Below, in pieces: positions 1 to 8,099 of a stretch of 37,093 nt of DNA. Position 1 is the stretch's first letter, and each line of letters begins with the position of its first letter. The translations under genes were made by a program, and so were the position numbers. Origin of the DNA: Sulfurospirillum sp. (GTDB lineage Bacteria; Campylobacterota; Campylobacteria; Campylobacterales; QNZT01); NCBI GenBank assembly GCA_003978455.1, contig QNZT01000053.1, positions 1 to 37,093 on the forward strand, in the 5' to 3' direction. The notes under the pieces were generated by a model. That model saw only the letters and a program-made list of their open reading frames with translations, had not been told where the DNA came from and did not search any database.

Positions 1-25
1 TTACCAAAAAGCACCTCAACTGTCC

Positions 26-299
26 TTTATCACCGCACCAACAAATAATCCGAAGTTTTGATGCAGTAATTTTGTTCATAATCAAGGCAGATTTTTGAAG
101 GACTCGCCTTAGCGAATTCGAAAAAATCTAACGCAGAGTATGGACAAAAATACTGCACCCTTCGGGGAGAACGGGAAGAAGCGATCTGCACGCCAAAAAA
201 TATTTGAATTAACCAGTTAGTCCTGCATATTTTTTGACGCACATCTCACTCCTTCCCGTTCTCTCAAAATTTCGGATTATTTGTTGGTGCGGTGATAAA
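26..299. repeat. Fold-back (MITE-like) element with 35-nt inverted arms
   Basis: Positions 26-60 and 265-299 are inverted repeats matching at 34 of 35 bases. Between them are two further hairpins. Positions 62-80 pair with 139-157, enclosing 89-99 with 117-129. Positions 167-178 pair with 252-263, enclosing 187-203 with 226-242. A small C(TTCG)G tetraloop hairpin (158-167) lies between the two. Almost the whole 274 bp can therefore fold as a branched cruciform or RNA. No convincing target-site duplication is visible and no transposase is present. It could be a MITE, a REP/BIME-type element or a structured RNA. The fold is seen directly; mobility is inference. Confidence 0.6.
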
Positions 300-354
300 T
301 AATTATAAAAATGATTTTAGCACACCTTCGCTTCCGAATGCTTGGATATCCATT

Positions 355-360
355 TATAAT
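355..360 (+). promoter_or_regulatory. Candidate -10 box of the first chemoreceptor gene
   Basis: A TATAAT hexamer lies 70 bases before the chosen ATG at 431 and downstream of the fold-back element. Its position argues that translation starts at 431 and not at the earlier in-frame ATG at 311. No clear -35 box is seen, as is common in this phylum. Confidence 0.35.
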
Positions 361-430
361 GTATACTAAACAAAATCATAAATTTGCCGATTTTATTTTA
401 ACTCGGAATATCAATAAAAGGCAGGTACCT

Positions 431-2401
431 ATGAAAAATCTCACTATCAAAAAGAAACTCCTACTCTTGTCTCTGATCCCGCTTGTCGCGCTGATCTACT
501 TTACCGCTGCACAGACCATTCACAACCTACACTATAAACATGAACTCGAACAGACACAAAATCTGGTAGAACTGAGTAAAAAAATCACTCTTTTGATCCA
601 CGAAACACAGAAAGAACGGGGGATGAGTGCCGGATTTCTTAGCAGTCACGGCACCAAGTTTGGAGATATGCTATCCAAGCAGAGAGAGCTTACCGATACA
701 AGGTACAAAGCGTTTCATGACTTTACGGACAAGTTTGATTCTTCAAACTACCCTTTACTACAAAAAAATCTCAACACCGTTTTACAGTACCTCACAAAGC
801 TGGACAAGACAAGAAGAGGAATCACCAGACAGGAGTATAGTGTCAAAGAGGCAGTTCGTTTTTACACCGATATGAACAGCGCCATGCTAGACACAATCAG
901 CGAAATCGCAAAACAGTCCCCGTCAAACGATGTTACCAAAATGCTCGCAGGTTACACAAGTTTTCTGAAAGCCAAAGAGCGTGCCGGTATCGAGCGCGCA
1001 GTTCTATCCGGCGTATTTGCACAAAACAGTTTTCCCGAAGGATACTACAAAAAATTTATCAGACTTGTGTCACTCCAGGATGCCTATATCGACACTTTTA
1101 AACAGATCTCACCGGACTATATTGTAAAATTTTACGATGAGAAGATGCAAGATCCCGCTGTCACCAAAACACAAAGGCTCAGAAAGATCGCAGAAGAGAA
1201 AGCATCGACAGGCGATTTCGGTGTCGATTCTGAGGAGTGGTTCAAGACAATCACCAAAAAGATCAATATCCTCAAAGAGATCGACGATAAGTTCGCAAAA
1301 GAGATCACCGACAAAATAGACTCTATCGCCTCATCTTCAATGCAATCGGTCTATATGGGCATTTTTGTCATATTGTTTACCTCTTTCCTGGCATTTTTTA
1401 TGATCCGGGATATCGACTGGCGCATCAACACACTTAAAGAGACCATCAACCATATCGCAAAAGAGAAAGCATTTGCACAGGATATTACCGTCACATCTCA
1501 TGATGAATTCGGTGAGATACAGCACTCCCTGAGAGAACTGGTCCATTCTGTACGGGAAGCTTTGCAGTATGCCAAAAATAGCGCAAAAGAGAATGAACAG
1601 ATATCAGAAACACTGGTCAGAACATTTGACAATATCGCCAAAAATATCCATAGCGAAAAAGAGGTAGTCGATACCATCGAACAGAGCAGCCGCATACTCG
1701 AACAGACACTTCTGGAGACCGAGGATGAGGCAAACGAAACCAAAGTACAGACACAGTACGCAAAGGAAAAGATAGAAAGCGCAAAAGCGGTCATCTCCTC
1801 TACCATTGCCCAGATTCAGGCAAATGCCGAAACAGAACATGCCCTCGCCGACCAGCTCAATACATTAAGCAACGATGCAGAGCAAGTCAAAGGGGTACTC
1901 TCTATCATCGGCGATATCGCAGACCAGACCAATCTGCTGGCACTCAACGCGGCTATCGAAGCGGCACGTGCGGGGGAACACGGCAGAGGTTTTGCCGTCG
2001 TCGCCGATGAAGTCAGACAACTGGCGGAAAAGACACAAAAATCACTTCATGATATCAATGCAACCATCAGCATCATTGTACAGGCGATTCTCGATGCCAG
2101 CCAGAGCATGAATCACAATATCAAAAACGTGGAGAAGCTGATCGCCAATACCGATGCGATCCAGGAAAACATGGATCAGATCAGCCAAAGTATGGACAGC
2201 GTATCTGCCAATATCGACAACACCAACAAAACTGTCACGCAATCCGCAAAAAATATGCACGCCTTTGAAACGTACGTGGCAAAAATCACATCGCTGAGCA
2301 ACAACAACTTCAAAAGTATTCAGGAGGTTGAGAGCACAACCCGGCAAATGCGACGTACATCCAAAGAGCTATGCACGACACTCAATAACTTCAAAACATA
2401 A
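431..2401 (+). CDS. Methyl-accepting chemotaxis protein with NIT sensor domain
   Basis: A 656-residue inner-membrane chemoreceptor. One membrane segment (about 8-26) and a second (about 306-325) enclose a periplasmic domain. That domain has the NIT (nitrate/nitrite-sensing type) pattern: a helical stretch with HETQKERGMSAGF at 57-69. A HAMP-like region and long coiled coils lead to the signalling tip near 495-535 (NLLALNAAIEAARAGE). The 311 start was rejected because it adds 40 residues before the signal anchor and lies upstream of a TATAAT box. The tip reads AAIEAARAGEHGRGF, unlike the three MCPs at 8100-19582, so it may couple to another kinase. It converges on the 2412-3674 gene with a 10-base gap. 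The ligand is not known; NIT binding of nitrate or nitrite is family knowledge only. Confidence 0.93.
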   Translation: MKNLTIKKKLLLLSLIPLVALIYFTAAQTIHNLHYKHELEQTQNLVELSKKITLLIHETQKERGMSAGFLSSHGTKFGDMLSKQRELTDTRYKAFHDFTDKFDSSNYPLLQKNLNTVLQYLTKLDKTRRGITRQEYSVKEAVRFYTDMNSAMLDTISEIAKQSPSNDVTKMLAGYTSFLKAKERAGIERAVLSGVFAQNSFPEGYYKKFIRLVSLQDAYIDTFKQISPDYIVKFYDEKMQDPAVTKTQRLRKIAEEKASTGDFGVDSEEWFKTITKKINILKEIDDKFAKEITDKIDSIASSSMQSVYMGIFVILFTSFLAFFMIRDIDWRINTLKETINHIAKEKAFAQDITVTSHDEFGEIQHSLRELVHSVREALQYAKNSAKENEQISETLVRTFDNIAKNIHSEKEVVDTIEQSSRILEQTLLETEDEANETKVQTQYAKEKIESAKAVISSTIAQIQANAETEHALADQLNTLSNDAEQVKGVLSIIGDIADQTNLLALNAAIEAARAGEHGRGFAVVADEVRQLAEKTQKSLHDINATISIIVQAILDASQSMNHNIKNVEKLIANTDAIQENMDQISQSMDSVSANIDNTNKTVTQSAKNMHAFETYVAKITSLSNNNFKSIQEVESTTRQMRRTSKELCTTLNNFKT

Positions 2402-2411
2402 CAGGTACGCA

Positions 2412-3674
2412 CTAACGCCCGATCGCCAGCGCATACAGGATCATATCCTCCGTCTCCAGAAAGGCAGCGGTTTCATCGTCATAATAGGCACCGATACCGC
2501 TGCATCCTATACCAAGATATTCACATGAGAGATAGAGTCTCTGTCCGATCACTCCCGCTTTCTGATATGCAGGCTGATAGTTTTCGGCACTTGTCGTCAG
2601 GAAAAATGTCACGGCACTCTCTCTGCCCAGTGACTGTTCCAGACAGAGAAAGCCCGCTTTTTCACTGAAATCTCCCCTTTTTACGAGATCTCCCGATCGG
2701 TAGAGCCCCTGCTCCATCCCGCTCACCCTGTTGATAACATAGTAGATCGTTACATCCTCATCGCAGTCACTCATGACAGAGCGGTTCAGATTTTCCATGA
2801 TGGCGTCAAACGAAGCTTTGGTGATCGCTTCGCGATGAAACTCACGGATAGAACGCCGCCGGTAAATCACCTCATCAAAACGTCTCTTATCGTAGTGAAA
2901 AGAATCGTACCGGCGGTTGATCTTACACTTTTGCAGAACCGATGAATCGTGATATGCCTCTTCAATCAAAGCGTTCTCTTCCATCGGCGCACTTATCTCT
3001 TCAAGCTGCATATCGATATACGCCGCCCTCTCCTCTTTCGCAGCTCCCACAAGCGCAGCCGAAAGAAAAAATTCACCCCTTCCCAGACCAAACACCCTGT
3101 TGAGTGCTTCTTTGTCAAAGCGGTAGCTTATCCGGCACGCATACTCCATCAGATAAGCACTCGCTTCTATAGTCCCCAGACCATGCCCGGTATCCAGCAA
3201 GCAGTAGCGAAAAGCACGGTCTCTGTATTTCCATGAAGAGCGGTAGTAGACAGAAGAGAGCAGAAAAAGGAATCCTTTGATCTGCCGACTATCCTCGAAA
3301 AAAACTTCGACACCCTCTTCTATGCCAAGTCTGTGTAACAGTTTCACCGCCGAGTTTCGTACGTCAAAGTGGTAGATCCCATCTTCGAACCCATCCACTT
3401 CCCGGCACTGAAAATAGAACTCGACAGGATAAAGCGCTCCGGCACTGGGGATAGTACGCAGATAGTACTCCACTCCGGGATAGACCTTTTTCGCGCTGAT
3501 CCCGCCGATACGGTAGATAAAACGATGCAGTGGATTTGCATCGTCCAGTTTGATCATATTTAAAAAACGGTTATATATCTTAAACGGTACCGGCTGCTTC
3601 TCCCACGCCAGATAGTTCGGGTTACGGCGAACAGACGCATAGGAGTGTTTGGTCACTTCATGATAGTCATACAT
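2412..3674 (-). CDS. SagB-type (ThcOx-like) nitroreductase-family dehydrogenase
   Basis: A 420-residue protein with two nitroreductase-like halves, the arrangement of SagB/ThcOx dehydrogenases. These use FMN to oxidise azolines to azoles in peptide toxins. The first half has the conserved LLDTGHGLG stretch (about 159-167) and SAGALYPVEFYF near 72-83. The second begins at the RRSIREF motif near 276. Three ATG codons lie in a row (3680, 3677, 3674). GAGG ends one base before the first, so 3674 has the best spacing. It overlaps the end of the MFS gene by 8 bases, indicating one transcript. No precursor peptide, cyclodehydratase (SagC/D) or docking protein lies nearby, so an azole-forming role is unsupported. 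A standalone flavin oxidoreductase is as likely. Confidence 0.85.
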   Translation of the reverse strand: MYDYHEVTKHSYASVRRNPNYLAWEKQPVPFKIYNRFLNMIKLDDANPLHRFIYRIGGISAKKVYPGVEYYLRTIPSAGALYPVEFYFQCREVDGFEDGIYHFDVRNSAVKLLHRLGIEEGVEVFFEDSRQIKGFLFLLSSVYYRSSWKYRDRAFRYCLLDTGHGLGTIEASAYLMEYACRISYRFDKEALNRVFGLGRGEFFLSAALVGAAKEERAAYIDMQLEEISAPMEENALIEEAYHDSSVLQKCKINRRYDSFHYDKRRFDEVIYRRRSIREFHREAITKASFDAIMENLNRSVMSDCDEDVTIYYVINRVSGMEQGLYRSGDLVKRGDFSEKAGFLCLEQSLGRESAVTFFLTTSAENYQPAYQKAGVIGQRLYLSCEYLGIGCSGIGAYYDDETAAFLETEDMILYALAIGR

Positions 3675-4812
3675 CATCATACCTCATATATAAAATCCAT
3701 ACCGCAGCCGAACCGCCCAGTGCCAGCAAAAGTGCGTCCCGCATCCCGAAATACTCCCAGACATAGCCGCTTACCAGTGCTCCGACCGCACCAAAAAGCG
3801 CCACTCCCGCATAAAATATACCATACACCGAACCTTTGTTTGTCGCATAACGTGCTATATAGGCACGATTGGCGTTGAGCGATGTCACGGTGAAAACCCC
3901 CAAAAACGCATAAGCGATCCATATGGCGATAACACTTCCCTGGAGCAAAAGCAACTGTGCGATCACGCCGCTCAGATATGCCGCTGCCAGAAGATACCGC
4001 ACACCGTAACGATCGATCAGCTTGCCGACCGGATAACTGATAAGCGTCTGTGTCGCAGTCGATACGACAAAGAGCAGCGGTATCATGAAGGTTTCAAAAC
4101 CGGCTGTTTTGGCACGCATCGTGAAAAATGCATCGCTGAAAAGAAAAAGCACAAACAGAAAATAAAATGCCAGCATCTTCACCACATGTCTGTCTTCTGC
4201 GGTGATATGAAAAGAGTATCCGAAGGCTCTGTTTTTGGGAGCATCTTTGACAAAAAAGAGCACGATAGTCACACCGATCACACCGGGAATCAGCGTCGCG
4301 AGAAAGATATTGCGTATCACTGTCTCGTTTTGCCCCAGATAATAGAGCAATACAAATCCTATCAGCGTACCGCTCAATTCACCTCCGATATCCATCGTTT
4401 TGTGAAAGCCGAAAGTTTTTCCCTCCTCTTTTCTTTTGGCATAAAGTGAGATCAGCAGATCTTTCGGCGCAGAACGCACCCCTTTGCCCAGCCGCTCCAG
4501 CCCTCGCAGGAGTGCCACACTTTGGTAGCCGTGTGAAAAAGCGATCAGCGGTTTGCTCACGGCGGAGAGCAGATAGCCGCCCGCTACCAGCGGTTTGACG
4601 ATACCGTAACGGTCGCTGATATATCCCGAAACCAGACGCAGCGCATACGATATAAACGTCGCCACAGCGACGATAAATCCCAGTTTGTCATACCCTTCAT
4701 GAAGTATAGTGACCACAAAAACCGGCAGAATAGGATTGATCATCGCCGAAGCCATATCGGTAAAGAAACTGACCCATCCCAGATAGACGATATTTTTGTC
4801 GATACTTTTCAG
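3667..4812 (-). CDS. MFS transporter (major facilitator superfamily)
   Basis: A hydrophobic carrier of about 381 residues with some 10-12 membrane segments and the loop-2 motif GYISDRYGIVKPL typical of MFS proteins. The first ATG (4755) falls inside the conserved first helix (FFTDMASAMINPILP). In-frame upstream codons encode KNIVYLGWVSFFTD, typical of the true N-terminus. No ATG, GTG or TTG exists there, but a CTG at 4810-4812 sits 8 bases after AAGGGG and overlaps the UbiB stop codon as CTGA. I take this as the likely start. If CTG is not used, translation begins at 4755. The substrate is unknown. It is flanked by UbiB and SagB genes on the same strand and probably cotranscribed. Confidence 0.85.
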   Translation of the reverse strand: MKSIDKNIVYLGWVSFFTDMASAMINPILPVFVVTILHEGYDKLGFIVAVATFISYALRLVSGYISDRYGIVKPLVAGGYLLSAVSKPLIAFSHGYQSVALLRGLERLGKGVRSAPKDLLISLYAKRKEEGKTFGFHKTMDIGGELSGTLIGFVLLYYLGQNETVIRNIFLATLIPGVIGVTIVLFFVKDAPKNRAFGYSFHITAEDRHVVKMLAFYFLFVLFLFSDAFFTMRAKTAGFETFMIPLLFVVSTATQTLISYPVGKLIDRYGVRYLLAAAYLSGVIAQLLLLQGSVIAIWIAYAFLGVFTVTSLNANRAYIARYATNKGSVYGIFYAGVALFGAVGALVSGYVWEYFGMRDALLLALGGSAAVWILYMRYDDV

Positions 4813-6473
4813 AGTTTTCCCCTTTTGTAGATGGAGATGATCAAAACAATCCCCATCAGCATCGCGATCGTAAATCCAACCAGTCCGAAAACCGGTATGC
4901 CCAGAAAAAGCGGCGGCATTTTGGCGAAACTGAGCAGTGAAGAGCCGATCAGCACCGCGGAGATGATGATAGCGATAGAGAGTCGGTTAAACGACTTCTC
5001 GATCGAGTGCTCCAGCGCCTCCAGTCCCACGTGTTCAAACTCCATCTTGAAGTTTCCGTTTTTGAGCTTTTCGATCAAAAACTTGATATCGTCCGGAAAC
5101 TCTGTCACAAAGTCTGAGACATCTTTGGGAACTTCGCCGATTTTACCCAGCAGTGCGCCGAAGGAGCGGCTGTTTTTATAAAAGCGCATGACAAAGGGAC
5201 GTATCTCTTCGGCGGCGTTGAAGTCGGGATCGAGCTGTTTGCCCACGCCTTCGATCGTGATCAGCGCTTTGGTCAGCAGATAGTTGTCTTCACGAAAAAA
5301 GACCCGGTATCTGCTCATCAAAGCGATCATATCGTTAAGCATATTTTGTATGGAGATATCTTTGAGAGAACCATAAAAATAGGTCGAGATAATATCTCCC
5401 ATATCTTTACAAAAAGCATCGACATTCATATTTTCATCTTTGATTTTGGCAAGTTTGAGCAGGTTGTACGCCGCTTTCTCCTCTTCGTTTTTGACGATAT
5501 AGTAGATCATATCGACAAAATAGCGCCGATCCCGCTCCCCGATGCGTCCCATCATCCCAAAGTCTATAAATGCCAGCCTGCCGTCATCGAGGGCAAAGAT
5601 ATTTCCCGGATGGGGATCTGCATGAAAATAGCGATAGACAAAGATCTGTTCACACAGCAGATCGAATCCGTATTTGGCGGCAAGTTTCGCATCGATCCCC
5701 CGCGCTTCGAGTTTTGCGAGATCGGAGACTTTCACACCGTCGATATACTCCATCGTTAAAATACGGGGCGTACTGAGTGCTTCATAGAGTCGGGGTACTT
5801 TGATCTTCGGATTTTCTTCAAAATTTTTGGCAAAACGTTTGAGGTTGAGTGCTTCGATATTGAAATCGAGCTCTTTTTTGATCGTCTTTTCAAACTCGTC
5901 GATGATCATACCTGCATCATCGATACCGTACTCTTTAAGCCGATCTTCCAAAAACGAGGCGATCTGGCGCATAATAGCGATATCCGAAGCGATCGTCTGG
6001 GCGATATTCGGTTTTTGGACTTTGACTGCGACCAGATCACCGTCCGGGAGATTTGCTTTATAGACCTGTCCCAGCGATGCGGATGCGACCAGCTCCAGAT
6101 CACCTGAAAAGAGTTCCGTCACCGGTTTGCCGAACTCTTCCAGAAAAACCTGTTCGACTTCCGTAAAGGGGATCGGAGTTACCTCGTCCTGGAGTTTGGA
6201 AAAGGCATTGGCGAGTTCCAGCGGAATCAGATCGGGACGGGTCGAGAGAATCTGGGCAAATTTGATAAAAGTCGGTCCCAGCTCCTCTACTGTCTTTTTG
6301 ATCCGTTCGCTGCGGCTTAAGTGTAAAATCTCTTTATTGACTCTGGTGAAAGGTATGTGTATATGCTTCTCCACTTCCAGTGCCACGACAAGGTTGTCAA
6401 AGCCGTTGCGAAGCAATACCGAAGCGATCTGCTGATAACGTTCAAGCTGTTTAAACGTCTGCCACACCTTCAT
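4809..6473 (-). CDS. UbiB/AarF/ABC1 family atypical protein kinase-like protein
   Basis: A 554-residue member of the UbiB (ADCK/ABC1) family, which supports quinone biosynthesis or lipid homeostasis by an ATP-dependent mechanism not fully understood. Family motifs are in order. The KxGQ-type motif reads KFAQ at 71-74, with Ala for the usual Gly. The alanine-rich nucleotide loop is ASASLGQV (130-137). The lysine of VAVKV is K151, the catalytic-loop-like HADPHPGN is at 284-291, and DFG is at 304-306. The C-terminus (about 500-550) carries two hydrophobic segments for membrane anchoring. It lies 9 bases after the phasin-like gene and overlaps the MFS gene. Menaquinone is the usual quinone in this phylum, so a role there is plausible but not shown. 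Confidence 0.9.
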   Translation of the reverse strand: MKVWQTFKQLERYQQIASVLLRNGFDNLVVALEVEKHIHIPFTRVNKEILHLSRSERIKKTVEELGPTFIKFAQILSTRPDLIPLELANAFSKLQDEVTPIPFTEVEQVFLEEFGKPVTELFSGDLELVASASLGQVYKANLPDGDLVAVKVQKPNIAQTIASDIAIMRQIASFLEDRLKEYGIDDAGMIIDEFEKTIKKELDFNIEALNLKRFAKNFEENPKIKVPRLYEALSTPRILTMEYIDGVKVSDLAKLEARGIDAKLAAKYGFDLLCEQIFVYRYFHADPHPGNIFALDDGRLAFIDFGMMGRIGERDRRYFVDMIYYIVKNEEEKAAYNLLKLAKIKDENMNVDAFCKDMGDIISTYFYGSLKDISIQNMLNDMIALMSRYRVFFREDNYLLTKALITIEGVGKQLDPDFNAAEEIRPFVMRFYKNSRSFGALLGKIGEVPKDVSDFVTEFPDDIKFLIEKLKNGNFKMEFEHVGLEALEHSIEKSFNRLSIAIIISAVLIGSSLLSFAKMPPLFLGIPVFGLVGFTIAMLMGIVLIISIYKRGKL

Positions 6474-6482
6474 GAAAGAGAC

Positions 6483-6788
6483 TTATTTTTTCTCTTCGAT
6501 CGCTTTTTTCAAAGCAGTGATCTCCCGTCTGAGTGATGCGATATCTTCTTTCGTGGCAAGCCCAAGCTCTTTGAGCTGCTTGTGTATCTCCTCTTTGATC
6601 TTTTTATCCACTTCCTCGGATTTTTCGCTGATCTCTTTTTTGAGTTTGCTTAGAAACTCTTCGCCCTGCTCTTTGGATATCTCTCCCTGCTTGATCGACT
6701 CATCGATCAGTTTTTCCACTTTCTCTTTAGCGATAAACATCGCACCGAGTCCCATTTTCAGTAAATCCTGCGGTGTTACTTTTTCCAT
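6483..6788 (-). CDS. Small phasin-like coiled-coil protein
   Basis: A 101-residue, highly charged helical protein. It has an N-terminal amphipathic stretch (DLLKMGLGAMFIAKEKVEKLIDE), a Lys/Glu-rich middle and a C-terminal heptad coil starting at LATKEDIASLRREI. The pattern resembles the phasin/PhaF-like small proteins that often sit beside aarF genes. Phasins coat polyhydroxyalkanoate granules, but no PHA synthase is in the window, so a membrane- or partner-binding coil is as likely. AAGGAG lies 6 bases before the ATG. It is the first gene of the apparent four-gene operon running down to 2412. Confidence 0.8.
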   Translation of the reverse strand: MEKVTPQDLLKMGLGAMFIAKEKVEKLIDESIKQGEISKEQGEEFLSKLKKEISEKSEEVDKKIKEEIHKQLKELGLATKEDIASLRREITALKKAIEEKK

Positions 6789-6819
6789 TTTTTCTCCTTG
6801 TACTTTTTATTATTATTAC

Positions 6820-6844
6820 GCTTTTGGAACAAAGTCCCAAAAGC
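6820..6844. other. Hairpin GCTTTTGG / CCAAAAGC
   Basis: Eight-base arms at 6820-6827 and 6837-6844 surround a nine-base loop. It overlaps the outer edge of the first direct repeat. No T-run follows on either strand, so terminator function is not supported. Confidence 0.4.
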
Positions 6845-6901
6845 TACGCTAACGCTGTGTTCTGCTCAGCGCAGGGCTCACGCGCAGATGAACCGCGCTT
6901 A
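6822..6901. repeat. Direct repeat, copy A (80 bp)
   Basis: This copy aligns with 6916-6996 over its full length, with substitutions and one-base indels in the first two thirds. The final 20 or so bases (GCGCAGATGAACCGCGCTTA) are identical. Shared blocks include CTACGCTAA and GTTCTGCTC. No coding function is apparent. Confidence 0.6.
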
Positions 6902-6915
6902 AAACACGCATTAAA

Positions 6916-6996
6916 TTTTCAGAACATCGTCCTAAAACTACGCTAAACACTAAGTTCTGCTCGGCTCAAGACTCATGCGCAGATGAACCGCGCTTA
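6916..6996. repeat. Direct repeat, copy B (81 bp)
   Basis: This is the second copy of the repeat at 6822-6901, offset by about 94 bases with a 14-base spacer. The 3' end is perfectly conserved while the 5' part has drifted. That suggests an old duplication or selection on the shared 3' block. Confidence 0.6.
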
Positions 6997-7109
6997 CGTT
7001 TTTCTTAACTTAAAGGCGTTGTGGCTGCCCTTTATCTATAATTATACTAAGTTTAGCAGAGTGTTGTCAATATGTCTAAGTGATTGGGTTATAAAAGAAG
7101 ATATACCTG

Positions 7110-7958
7110 TTACACGGCGATCAGTGCGGATACGATGTGTTCTTCGACGATTCCGTTACCGCCCTGTCGTTTTACCTGATACATCGCTTCATCGGCATAT
7201 TTGAGCAGCGCTTTGCGGGTCATACCGCAATCAGGATAGGTAGCGACGCCTATGGAGAGGGTAGAGATCATCGAAACATCATTGATAACAAAAGGCTCTT
7301 CAAACAGCGTACGGATACGCTCCAGAGCATGAAGCACACTCTGAGAAGACTCCTCTTCAGGATGAAAGACTATCAAAAATTCATCGCCCCCGAGACGACC
7401 GATCTGATCGACTTCCCTGAGATGTTTTTTGATTCTTGCCACCATACTGCACAATAAAATGTCACCGTAATCATGCCCGTATGTGTCATTGATAGTTTTA
7501 AAGTTATCCAGATCGATCAACGCGATACTAAACGATTTCTGATCTCTTTTTGCAGTTGCCAATGCAAGATCGAGCGTGCGCTCTATGCTTCTGCGGTTTT
7601 GTATATGTGTCAGTGAATCAAAATATGCCAGTTCATGAAGTGTTTTGATCTGCTTTTCAACCCGTCGGGACAACTCCTCGATCTCCGCTATTCTGGAGTG
7701 GGGAATATCTTTAACCTCTCCGATCACATAAGCATCCAGTAAAAAAAGCGGTTTTAACACAAGCTGGTGTAAAAAATAGTAAGCAGCAGCAAAGATGAGA
7801 ATAAGTAAAAGAGGCATCAGCAGATGTACCCACCATACAAAATCGATTTTTTCATGAGAAGCGGTATAATGCAAACTGTTGTATAAGACATAAATACTTG
7901 CAACTGCCGGAGCTACGATCCCTACGGTAATAAGTGTGTTAAATGTTCTAAATTTCAT
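7110..7958 (-). CDS. Membrane diguanylate cyclase (GGDEF domain)
   Basis: A 282-residue protein predicted to make cyclic di-GMP. Two membrane segments (about 8-28 and 42-66) are followed by a short linker coil and a GGDEF domain from about 113. Residues 190-194 are an intact GGDEF. An RxxD inhibitory-site motif (R181-D184) stands the usual five residues before it, so both catalysis and product feedback look possible. Other family marks are DSLTHIQNRR (115-124) and DLDNFKTINDTYGHDYGD. No periplasmic sensor of any size is visible. The ribosome binding site is weak: AGGAGG lies over 25 bases upstream of the ATG. It transcribes in the same direction as the chemosensory block but is separated from it by 141 bases. 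Confidence 0.92.
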   Translation of the reverse strand: MKFRTFNTLITVGIVAPAVASIYVLYNSLHYTASHEKIDFVWWVHLLMPLLLILIFAAAYYFLHQLVLKPLFLLDAYVIGEVKDIPHSRIAEIEELSRRVEKQIKTLHELAYFDSLTHIQNRRSIERTLDLALATAKRDQKSFSIALIDLDNFKTINDTYGHDYGDILLCSMVARIKKHLREVDQIGRLGGDEFLIVFHPEEESSQSVLHALERIRTLFEEPFVINDVSMISTLSIGVATYPDCGMTRKALLKYADEAMYQVKRQGGNGIVEEHIVSALIAV

Positions 7959-8099
7959 GTGACAGCTTTACTATACTATTTAACCCTCCTTTTAGGAGAG
8001 GCGGAATTTTAGTATATTTTAACTATATAAACAATATGAAAAATAATTTAATTTATAGAAATTATGGAAAAGAAATTTTATACGCTTTTCAGTTCAGGC

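Larger units (their letters stand above)
6789..7109. other. Non-coding gap with diverged direct repeats
   Basis: A 321-base stretch between the phasin-like gene start and the GGDEF gene stop. No credible ORF was found. It holds the leader of the 6788-2412 operon (Shine-Dalgarno AAGGAG, and a T/A-rich run at 6806-6818 that could serve as a promoter on the minus strand), a hairpin at 6820-6844 and two ~80-base direct repeats. Confidence 0.6.

Noticed and set aside
1..61. Possible tail of an upstream plus-strand gene
   Set aside because: All three plus frames are open from the window edge (stops at 46-48, 59-61 and about 96-98). With no conserved residues and the repeat beginning at 26, none can be chosen.
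30..242. 70-codon minus-strand ORF inside the fold-back element
   Set aside because: It lies wholly within inverted repeats that fold on themselves, has no ribosome site and no recognisable domain. It is best explained as chance reading of the repeat.
311..430. Longer N-terminus of the first MCP from ATG at 311
   Set aside because: It would add 40 residues before the signal anchor and start upstream of the TATAAT at 355-360.
7978..8000. CTCCT-TTT-AGGAG palindrome upstream of the GGDEF gene
   Set aside because: Short arms and a plain Shine-Dalgarno-like half explain it; no support as an operator.
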